Assembly: GCF_015207505.1 (NCBI RefSeq)
Contig: NZ_JADEWT010000036.1
Location: 1-48,966 of the forward strand
Length of the DNA: 48,966 bases
Origin: Tychonema sp. LEGE 06208
GTDB lineage: Bacteria > Cyanobacteriota > Cyanobacteriia > Cyanobacteriales > Microcoleaceae
Reading direction: 5' to 3'
Shown: in pieces, positions 41,889 through 48,966 of the stretch
Layout of the letters: every line of letters begins with the position of its first letter
Numbering within the stretch: the first letter of the stretch is position 1
Made by a program: the position numbers and the translations under genes
Notes under the pieces: generated by a model
What the model was told of the DNA's origin: nothing
Database searches by the model: none
The model's input: the letters and a program-made list of their open reading frames with translations, nothing else

Positions 41889-42459
41889 TACTTTCGTGTT
41901 TTTGTAAATATGTTTTTAAATGAGTTTGTGTTTTTGCCTGTCGGTCATATCAAGTCTGGTCTATTGACCGCAGTAATACGAATTTCATAAAGTAGCGCTA
42001 CATATTACCTTCCCCCAACCCCCCAAAGCATCGGGGGGCTATGACTTTATCCATAGCAAATCTTTAGAAAAATGGTATAAGGTTCGTGCGTGCGGACTTG
42101 CACAGGCTCAATATTGGGTACTTTTGTGGGCACGCGGGAACAGTATTTGTTATGGTAATCGACCTACATGATATCAAACATTGATCGGCACGCATCCGAA
42201 TCGCACAACCTAACCATCCCAAATCTCGGTGAAAGCTTGCATTCACCGTCTCGGACATCTGCTGCATCCTTGATGTCAACAATTCCCTGAAAATCTTTGT
42301 ACCTCGGGTTTACCGTCGAGTTCGGATTCCCCTCCCATCCCCCTTAAAAAGGGGAGTAGGGGTTGACGTCGATCCGCCCTAAATCACCCGATCATCCGGG
42401 GGATATGACGCTCTTGTCCCCCCTTCGATCGGAGGGCGCTGGGAGAATCGAGACTAAGC
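41889..42459. other. Intergenic region between phytochrome and regulator genes
   Basis: The 571-base spacer holds a strong hairpin CCCCCC / GGGGGG (about 42017-42037) and CCCCT...CCCTT / AAGGGG...AGGGG words near 42330-42362, which could terminate the upstream regulator transcript. No supported gene is present. Confidence 0.55.
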
Positions 42460-44379
42460 TTAACCCTGTGTCAGAGACAGTCTGTGTCTGAGTTGGCTTC
42501 GTTCCAAACGGTTCAGGAGGCGAGCAATCAATTCCGGTTCTACGATCGGCTTATTCACGTAATCGTCAGCACCCGCAACAAACATTTGGCGCACTATTTC
42601 CGACTCGGAATGAGCAGTCAAAAATAGGACTGGGAGCTTGCTCCAACGCAAATCGTTCCGTACTGCCAAACACAACTCAATACCGTTATAACCGGGCATT
42701 TCCACATCTAAAATTAGCAAATCGGGACAAGTGGTTTCGAGTACATCCCAGAATTTTTCTGGATTATCTAATGTTGTCACCTGAAATCCCCAAGGTTGTA
42801 GAATCACTTTCAGTACAGCCAATAGATGCACGTCATCATCTACCACCATAACTTTGGCTTCTGTAGAGTCCGTATGGTCGAGGAGTTGGGCGACTGCTTT
42901 GAGTATATCTGCTGCGGGAATTGATTTGTGTAAAAAGCCGGAAGCTCCCAAACGAGCAACTTCTATTCGATCGCTCAATTGATTGTGCCCGCTAAAAACC
43001 ATCACCGGAATTTCGGGCTTTTCACTGCGGAGTTCGGCTAGGAGATTAAGTCCGTTTTCCTGAGTTCTGGAAAAGGTCAAATCCAGCAAAATCGCGTCGG
43101 GAGGCCGTTGAGAAATCGCATTTCTTGCGGATTGCGGAGAGTTTGCGACTTCTATCTCGAAGCCGGAACCGGAGGCGGCTATTTTTAGTCGATCGCTCTG
43201 CAAAGTATCATCATCAACAATCAGGATTCGGTATTGTTGGACAACCTGAGCAACAGGCTCGGTTTCAGGTTCCGGCGGGCGATCGAATACCTGTTTGAGC
43301 AAATCCAGAAATTCCTCCATCAGCTCAGCATTCCCAGGTTTCAAGACATTTTCCGCCTTGAACAAATGTTCGATTTTGCGCGCCACTTCCGAACCTTTCG
43401 GCAGCCCTAAAGTTCCCAAAGAACCGACTAATTTATGAGCTTGCTCCTGAGCTTCCCGTCGCAGTTCGTCCTCCAAGCTTCCGCTTTTGAGTTGAGCGAT
43501 CGCGCGATAGAATATCGCCACCTTTTCGCTAAAATCGACTTTTAACTTTTCCCTAATTTGGGCGATCGCACTCAGGACTTTCAAGTGGCGCTCCTCATTA
43601 TTTAATTCCTGATTCTGCCCGCTGGATTCAGCAGATAAACTCTCTTGACTTATAGTAGTTTCTGCCGTTTCCTGGAGAACTTTTTGGTTCTCCATATCCT
43701 CCGGCAGACTTTTGAGCCGATAGCCTAATCCGTACACAGTTTCGACTAAATCTACAGTCATCCCGGCTGCTTTCAATTTGTGCCGCAACCCCTTAATGTG
43801 AGCGGTAACGGCTTCTTCTTGAGGAAATTCGCCGGACGACCAAATGCGATCGAGCATAGCGCTGCGGCTGAAAATGCGCCGGGGATTTCTCAGAAAAAGT
43901 TCCAACAAATTGTACTCTTTAGGAGTCAAATGCAGCATCTTTTCGGCATAAGTGACTTCCGTAGTATCCGGGTTGACTTGCAGTTTTTCCCAAGTCAAAT
44001 TTGTACTCGACAAACTTGCCTTACCCCGGCGCAACAAAGCCCGAATCCGAGCAATTAATTCTTTCAGATTGAAGGGTTTGACCACATAATCATCTGCACC
44101 AGCTTCTAAACCTTCAACTAAATTGCTGCTGCTATCTAGCGCCGTCAGCAGTAAAATTGGCATTTTGCAGCCGGACGATCGCAATTTCCGACACAAACTA
44201 ATACCGTCTAATTTAGGAATCATCACATCCAAAACAATCAAGTCGTAATCGTAGGCCCGCGCCAAATGTAATGCTGTTTCACCGTCTGTTGCCGCATTCA
44301 CATTGTAATTGTGAGCGTTGAGCGATTGAGTTAACAAATTAATTGTAATTGTGTCATCTTCTACTAGCAAAATTTTCAT
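42460..44379 (-). CDS. Multi-domain response regulator (REC-wHTH-HPt-REC-REC)
   Basis: The ATG at 44379 (MKILLVEDDTIT) follows AGGTG at six bases and gives 639 aa. Domains in order: an OmpR-type receiver (about 1-115, LIVLDVMIPKLDG with the phospho-acceptor Asp), a winged-helix DNA-binding domain (about 125-225, LTPKEYNLLELFL, VETVYGLGYRL), an HPt domain with QAHKLVGSLGTLGLPKGS (about 305-330), and two more receivers (about 380-495 with ILLDLTFSRTQ and 510-625 with LLILDVEMPGYNG). It can act in a phosphorelay and bind DNA. It lies upstream of the phytochrome gene on the same strand and may be its partner, but the 571-base gap argues for separate promoters. Confidence 0.92.
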   Translation of the reverse strand: MKILLVEDDTITINLLTQSLNAHNYNVNAATDGETALHLARAYDYDLIVLDVMIPKLDGISLCRKLRSSGCKMPILLLTALDSSSNLVEGLEAGADDYVVKPFNLKELIARIRALLRRGKASLSSTNLTWEKLQVNPDTTEVTYAEKMLHLTPKEYNLLELFLRNPRRIFSRSAMLDRIWSSGEFPQEEAVTAHIKGLRHKLKAAGMTVDLVETVYGLGYRLKSLPEDMENQKVLQETAETTISQESLSAESSGQNQELNNEERHLKVLSAIAQIREKLKVDFSEKVAIFYRAIAQLKSGSLEDELRREAQEQAHKLVGSLGTLGLPKGSEVARKIEHLFKAENVLKPGNAELMEEFLDLLKQVFDRPPEPETEPVAQVVQQYRILIVDDDTLQSDRLKIAASGSGFEIEVANSPQSARNAISQRPPDAILLDLTFSRTQENGLNLLAELRSEKPEIPVMVFSGHNQLSDRIEVARLGASGFLHKSIPAADILKAVAQLLDHTDSTEAKVMVVDDDVHLLAVLKVILQPWGFQVTTLDNPEKFWDVLETTCPDLLILDVEMPGYNGIELCLAVRNDLRWSKLPVLFLTAHSESEIVRQMFVAGADDYVNKPIVEPELIARLLNRLERSQLRHRLSLTQG

Positions 44380-44852
44380 AATTATCACCTTTTAATTAAG
44401 CTGTTTGTGGAATTTGCGATCGATTTTTGCGGATTTCAATAGCCGGCCTCATGTCAAATGAAATCGTAACTTCTTGATACATCTCGAATAATTATTGTGG
44501 AGCGGCGAGGATGCCTGCTCTGTACAGGCTTTTTATGAGAGGTCTTTTGTATCTCTCGTCCGATTGGTCTCGATGGGGAGCATACCCACTAATCCCCCTC
44601 AACAATACTCACTTTGAACACTCTTCTCCCAAGGGAACAGGGGCGCAGGGGTTCTGCCCGTCAAACAATAGAGCGGCACGGCACAAGAGATTAACTTGAC
44701 ACTCATGTTCAATAGCCTTTTCCAACTCTTATTTTAATTTGTTTCACCTCGCTCCAACAAATAGTATTTTTTCAACAGTCAAAATGTAAAGTTTTATTAT
44801 GCTTGTAATTTTGGGAAAAAATTCAATTTATTACCATATTTTTGCTAAAATT
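44380..44852. other. Intergenic region without a supported gene
   Basis: The 473-base gap between the regulator and the CBS/coiled-coil gene contains a HIP1-like GCGATCGA, C-rich words (AATCCCCCTC) and an AT-rich stretch next to the stop of the 44853 gene. A short plus-strand frame at 44511 has no family features. I see no RNA gene. Confidence 0.5.
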
Positions 44853-46139
44853 TTAGGGCTTTTTCGACTTCAGAGCCTGCTGAATTTTTTCGATCAGATA
44901 TTGCGAAGAATTTTGCTGCTTAACTATTTCTTCTAATTCAGAAACCGCGATTTCTGCGTGTTCTATATCTTTAACTAAAGAATGGGCTGTAACACTTTTG
45001 TTGATACCTAAAGATTCTTGAGTATCTATAAATGAATTAGGATTTTTTTCTGCTATTAATTCCTCCAATTCTAACAGCGCCATTTCGGCACGATCGATCT
45101 TGATGGTCACGAATTTTGCCACATTAGCACCCGCTCTTGCTGCCTCCGTGAGTTCGTGAACGCGAAGTTTAAATCGGCTGGCAATTTGCTCTATTTGAGT
45201 CCCCAATTCAAAAGTTTTACTTGCCAGTCGGCCAATTTCTAAACTCACTTGACCGAGACCGTTGGGTTTGCTTCCCATCTGATTGGTAACTACAGCCACC
45301 TGTACTGCTAAATGCCTGACTTGTTCGATCGCCTCCCGGATAGTTCGGGAAGTGCGGTTAACCGTTTCTAGATCGTTAGCTATGGCTTTGCCAACTCCCA
45401 AAATTTTATCTGTATTGTTGCAAATAGAATTAGCACCTTGAAAAGTAGCTTGAAATGCTTGGCGACCCTCCGACGAAATCAACTTCGCAATTCTCACAAA
45501 TCGCCGATTCATTTGAGCAATTTGTTCGGCTTGTTTTACCAGTGCCAATTCCTGAGAACTGGGAGTATTTTGCGATTTTTTTGTTTCCAGAAGTTGGGAT
45601 TGTAAAAGCTTATGATATTCGCGAACTTGGGCTTGCTCTTTTTGAATTATCGCCAGATATTTTTGTTTTTCTGCTCGATATTTTTGAATAATTTTGTAAG
45701 CTTGCGCTAAATTTTGAGATTGCGCTATTACCAGAGTTTGAACGTCCAAAAGGCGGAGTGTGTGGTTTTTCATTACCACAATAATTGGTTCATAAATCAA
45801 GTCTTTTTGCCTGTTGAGAGAGGCTTGCACGGCATCATCAATTTTCCAGTTTTCCTCCATCACCAAAGGCGGAATTCTAATAAAATCTAACAAAGAGCGA
45901 ATCGGGTGCTGCCCGTAAAGTTCTACCCGATCGGGAAGAATCATTTGCTCTCGAAATTTGACACGAGAAATCATTCCCAACACCTGCGATTCGTGAGTAA
46001 TAATTACTCCCGGCAGGTCTGGTTCTTCCTCGAATTTTTCAGCCACTACCTGTCCTAGAGTTGCAGCACTCACTTGGCAGTGGTGAGACGGCAGATGTCC
46101 GATCGTGAAATCGGGGGTGAGTTGAGTTGGATTGCTCAT
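44853..46139 (-). CDS. CBS-like domain protein with chemoreceptor-like coiled coil
   Basis: The 428-aa protein has an N-terminal ligand-type region of two CBS-like parts (about 20-140): AEKFEEEPDLPGVIITHESQ, then DLIYEPIIVVMKNHTLRLLD. A long coiled coil follows (150-330, KIIQKYRAEKQKYLAIIQKE), and the rest resembles a diverged methyl-accepting chemotaxis signalling stalk (RTIREAIEQVRHLAVQVAVV, LEIGRLASKTFELGTQIEQI). No membrane segment is seen, so it is cytosolic. Its role may be signal input to a kinase, possibly the divergent hybrid kinase at 46356. The ATG at 46139 has no strong ribosome site. Confidence 0.7.
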   Translation of the reverse strand: MSNPTQLTPDFTIGHLPSHHCQVSAATLGQVVAEKFEEEPDLPGVIITHESQVLGMISRVKFREQMILPDRVELYGQHPIRSLLDFIRIPPLVMEENWKIDDAVQASLNRQKDLIYEPIIVVMKNHTLRLLDVQTLVIAQSQNLAQAYKIIQKYRAEKQKYLAIIQKEQAQVREYHKLLQSQLLETKKSQNTPSSQELALVKQAEQIAQMNRRFVRIAKLISSEGRQAFQATFQGANSICNNTDKILGVGKAIANDLETVNRTSRTIREAIEQVRHLAVQVAVVTNQMGSKPNGLGQVSLEIGRLASKTFELGTQIEQIASRFKLRVHELTEAARAGANVAKFVTIKIDRAEMALLELEELIAEKNPNSFIDTQESLGINKSVTAHSLVKDIEHAEIAVSELEEIVKQQNSSQYLIEKIQQALKSKKP

Positions 46140-46355
46140 TTACCCGGATAGTGTTAAGTAGAAGTTAACAAATTATATATTGATATTATACTGGAATAAG
46201 ATTGTTTAAAGTAATCACAACTATAGGGAGAAATGTACTCTCCCACTCGCGGGCCTGATGAGAGCCTGCCTTCTGATTACTTTCATCTCAAGTCTTTGGG
46301 AGCGTTCGCGCCTGCTGCGCCCCGGTTTCGTCCCTAAAATATCGGGCTCGATCTT

Positions 46356-48941
46356 GTGTTCTTGAAAACAACCGGAAAAATACCTAGATTGAAACCAAAA
46401 AGCTTAAGTCGAACTTTGCCACTAGCAACCTTTGAGGCTGCTTACCAGTTGTTACAGCAAATGGCTGAACTCCCGGGGGCGATTTGGCTGGCGGACGATG
46501 CTCCTGCCTTTACTGAAAATCGGGAAAACTCGTCGGAACGGTTTGCAGCATTAATATCAGAGGGGTTTAGCGCGCTGCTGCGGGGGAAGCCATTAGATGC
46601 TGCTGCAACAAACGAACGCAAACACAGCGAAAAACATCTCAATTGGCAATTAAATGTGGAGTTGACTTTCGAGCCAGAGGCGATCGCAAATTTCCTCTCC
46701 CCCATAGTAGCAAAAATCGCCAAAACAACGCCAGGAACCAAGGGAAAAATTAATATTCGCGCCCTGAAACAAGCCATTAAAAATATACAGTCAAACTCGG
46801 CCGTTATTCAAAGCGAATTTACCCTGAATTTGCTGGATATTCTCGCAATCGATGCCAGAAAAAATAATCACCAGCCCCTACAAGCCCAAACGGAAATAGA
46901 GGAAAATTCCGCGCCCCAACCGATCGCTCCCGAAACGCTACAGCACCAGATGACTGAAGTGGGCGATCGCGCAGAAGAAATGCCAAATTCCTGCATTCAA
47001 TTTTATCAGCCAGTGGAAGATGCTTTGCAGCAGCAGCTCGAACAAGAGCGACTTTTGAATCAGGTGACAACTCAAATCCGCCAGAGTTTGGAATTGCCTG
47101 TCATTTTGTCAAAAGCAGTTTCGAGGGTGCGAGAATTTTTGGATGTAGATCGCCTGTTAATTTATCAATTTGACAAAATGCCAGCCTCTCCCGATGGTAA
47201 ATTAAGTAAACAAATACTGGCAGAGGTTTCTGCGTCGGGCGAACTCAAAGAAAATTCCCAGTATTTCTTGTATTTAGGTCGCGTTACCTACGAAGCTTTA
47301 GCCAGCGATGCTATCTCGTCTGTACTCAATTTTAGTGAAGGTGCCGACTGTTTTCTCGATCGAGTCATCGACACAGAGAAGTATCGCAAAGGTTTAGCTT
47401 TGTGCGTCGCGGATGTGGAAAAAACTTACTCTTCGCACCCTTGTTTTTTAGAGTTGATGCGGCGGGCTCAGGTGCGGGGGAAATTGCTAGTGCCGATCGT
47501 AGTTCAAGACGACTTGTGGGGGCTGCTAATTGCCCACCAGTGTACTGTGCGGGAGTGGGAAGAAAGCAAAATAACATTTTTGCGACAAATAGCAGAACAT
47601 TTGGCGATCGCCATTTACCAAGCCGAACTTTATGCAGAAGTTCAGCAACAAAAGCGCACCTCAGAACAGCGCGTCATAGAGCGCACGCGAGAACTGCGCG
47701 ATGCACTGGTCGCCGCCCAGTCTGCCAGCCTCGCCAAGAGCGAATTTTTGGCAGCTATGAGCCACGAATTGCGGACTCCCCTCACCTGCGTCATCGGCAT
47801 TTCCGACACGCTGTTGCGGTGGTCTTACGGCAAAGTTGGCACAAAACAAGTGCCGCTGCAAAAGCAGCGACAATACCTGCAAACTATCCGAGATAGCGGC
47901 GACCACTTATTAGAATTAATCAACGATATTTTAGATTTATCGCAAGTAGAAGCGGGAAAAGCAATCTTAAAAATTAGTGAATTTTCAATTTCTAAATTAG
48001 CTTCCCAGAGCCTGCACGCCCTCAAAGAAAAAGCTGCGGCTAAAGGAGTAGAACTAATACAAGAACAGCGGGTAAAACAAGAGTGCGATCGCTTCACTGC
48101 AGATCCGCGCCGCGTGAGACAAATTCTGTTCAATCTCTTAGGAAATGCGATCAAATTTACTCCCGAAGGCGGGCGAGTCATCCTGCGAGTTTGGGTAACA
48201 GAAGATAAAAATCAAACGCCAGCAGTGCGACAGCCCGGTACTGCACCTGCAGGTAGCACCGCTGTGTTTCAAATCAAAGATACTGGCATTGGAATCCCCG
48301 AAAATCAGCGATCGCTCTTGTTTCAAAAATTCCAGCAATTAGATTCTCCCTACCGCCGCGAATACGGCGGCACCGGTCTGGGATTAGCCTTAACCAAACA
48401 GTTAGTAGAGCTTCACGGCGGCGCGATCGAAGTCAACTCTACAGTTGATGTCGGCTCTACCTTTACCGTTTTTATACCGAGTCAAACTAAAAGCAAAGAT
48501 GAATCCACAAAATTCAAATATGAAAAATCCAATTCATCTTTACCGCTGCACTCCTCCTCCCTGCGAGGCAGCATCGTGCTCGTCGAAGAAGATGAAGAAA
48601 CTGCCATGCTCATTTGCGATATCCTGACAGCAGCAGGACTGCAAGTAGTGTGGATGATTGAAGGTTCGGCAGCCGTAGAACAAATTGAACTTTTGCAACC
48701 GAATGCTGTGATTGTAGATATGCGTTTACCAGGAATGAATGGCTGCGAAATCATCCAACAACTGCGCCAAAAACCAGCTACTGAAAATCTCAAAATCCTG
48801 GCTTTAAGCGCCCAGGAAATTCCTGCAGATCGAGTATCTTTCGTGACGGCGGGAGCTAACGATTGTTTGGCTAAACCGATTCACCCTCAGCAATTGCTAG
48901 ACAAAATTCTTTCTTTAATGGTGGGGATTGGTAATGGATAA
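46356..48941 (+). CDS. Hybrid histidine kinase with cyanobacteriochrome-like GAF and receiver
   Basis: An 861-aa kinase. The N-terminal 215 residues are an unassigned helical input domain. The GAF domain (about 235-420) has GADCFLDRV (Cys332), EKYRKG and SHPCFLELMRRAQVRGKLLVP (Cys363); in cyanobacteriochromes the DxCF and CH cysteines lie at corresponding places, and VRxxLVVPI follows as here. Then come a coiled coil, the kinase with AMSHELRTP (His470), NLLGNAIKFTPEGG and GTGLGLAL, and a C-terminal receiver with IVDMRLPGMNG. The start is GTG 46356, without a clear ribosome site; the true start may be downstream. Bilin binding is an inference. Confidence 0.88.
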   Translation: MFLKTTGKIPRLKPKSLSRTLPLATFEAAYQLLQQMAELPGAIWLADDAPAFTENRENSSERFAALISEGFSALLRGKPLDAAATNERKHSEKHLNWQLNVELTFEPEAIANFLSPIVAKIAKTTPGTKGKINIRALKQAIKNIQSNSAVIQSEFTLNLLDILAIDARKNNHQPLQAQTEIEENSAPQPIAPETLQHQMTEVGDRAEEMPNSCIQFYQPVEDALQQQLEQERLLNQVTTQIRQSLELPVILSKAVSRVREFLDVDRLLIYQFDKMPASPDGKLSKQILAEVSASGELKENSQYFLYLGRVTYEALASDAISSVLNFSEGADCFLDRVIDTEKYRKGLALCVADVEKTYSSHPCFLELMRRAQVRGKLLVPIVVQDDLWGLLIAHQCTVREWEESKITFLRQIAEHLAIAIYQAELYAEVQQQKRTSEQRVIERTRELRDALVAAQSASLAKSEFLAAMSHELRTPLTCVIGISDTLLRWSYGKVGTKQVPLQKQRQYLQTIRDSGDHLLELINDILDLSQVEAGKAILKISEFSISKLASQSLHALKEKAAAKGVELIQEQRVKQECDRFTADPRRVRQILFNLLGNAIKFTPEGGRVILRVWVTEDKNQTPAVRQPGTAPAGSTAVFQIKDTGIGIPENQRSLLFQKFQQLDSPYRREYGGTGLGLALTKQLVELHGGAIEVNSTVDVGSTFTVFIPSQTKSKDESTKFKYEKSNSSLPLHSSSLRGSIVLVEEDEETAMLICDILTAAGLQVVWMIEGSAAVEQIELLQPNAVIVDMRLPGMNGCEIIQQLRQKPATENLKILALSAQEIPADRVSFVTAGANDCLAKPIHPQQLLDKILSLMVGIGNG

Positions 48942-48943
48942 TT

Positions 48944-48961
48944 GGGCATGGGGCATGGGGC
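48944..48961. repeat. Heptamer STRR GGGCATG at the window end
   Basis: GGGCATG GGGCATG GGG is the reverse complement of the CCATGCC heptamers at positions 1-30. It directly follows the hybrid kinase stop codon. Confidence 0.8.
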
Positions 48962-48966
48962 GGAGC

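Noticed and set aside
44511..44699. 62-aa plus-strand frame in the 473-base gap
   Set aside because: No ribosome site and no recognisable domain.

Overview
The window comes from a filamentous cyanobacterium, most likely of the Oscillatoria/Microcoleus type. It carries phycobilisome genes (nblA, a CpcS/CpeS-type bilin lyase, cpcG), a Psb32-like photosystem II repair protein, a cyanobacterial aspartate kinase with paired ACT domains, many HIP1-type GCGATCGC octamers, heptamer short tandem repeats (STRR), and a dispersed inverted-repeat family with arms AGAAACCGGGTTTTT / AAAAACCCGGTTTCT. The genus is an inference from these traits.

Layout. 1-2.2 kb: phycobilisome turnover and assembly (nblA on the minus strand, then cpcS and cpcG on the plus strand). 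2.3-8.4 kb: a lasso-peptide gene cluster on the minus strand, in the order precursor A, cyclase C, recognition element B1, leader peptidase B2, ABC exporter D. A protein-L-isoaspartate methyltransferase (PIMT)-like gene diverges from it. The precursor (6977-7132, 51 aa) is a short gene that I found by reading the intergenic DNA. Its leader fits the lasso consensus YxxPxLxxxGxxxxxTxG, and the predicted core is GGGLADTRDQRRFYW, with a G1-D9 ring and an Asp6-Thr7 pair inside the ring. The PIMT-like neighbour together with the ring DT pair predicts an aspartimide-modified lasso peptide, as in cellulonodin-2 and lihuanodin. The exporter gene is cut by one in-frame amber codon.

8.4-16.4 kb: an RluD-type pseudouridine synthase, a small protein whose 3' end is built from a dispersed repeat, a 1402-aa CHAT protease/NB-ARC/TPR protein with nearly identical 120-bp TPR units, a small membrane protein, and a RecQ helicase. 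16.9-24.8 kb: a membrane protein, an M23 peptidase, FtsH, an FMN reductase, an intact TnpB transposon, the Psb32-like protein and a DUF4346 protein, separated by repeat-rich spacers. 25-27.8 kb: a C5 cytosine methyltransferase that converges on two tandem copies of an unknown two-gene module, all coupled by ATGA overlaps. 27.9-38 kb: aspartate kinase, a Uma2 remnant, a HAD phosphatase, a LOV-domain histidine kinase, a sucrose-phosphate phosphatase and three small cyanobacterial families.

38.4-48.9 kb: a second signalling block with a canonical phytochrome kinase, a REC-wHTH-HPt-REC-REC regulator, a CBS/coiled-coil protein and a hybrid kinase whose GAF domain has two cysteines placed as in cyanobacteriochromes. 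With the LOV kinase, three putative photoreceptor kinases lie within about 17 kb. No rRNA, tRNA or CRISPR array was seen.
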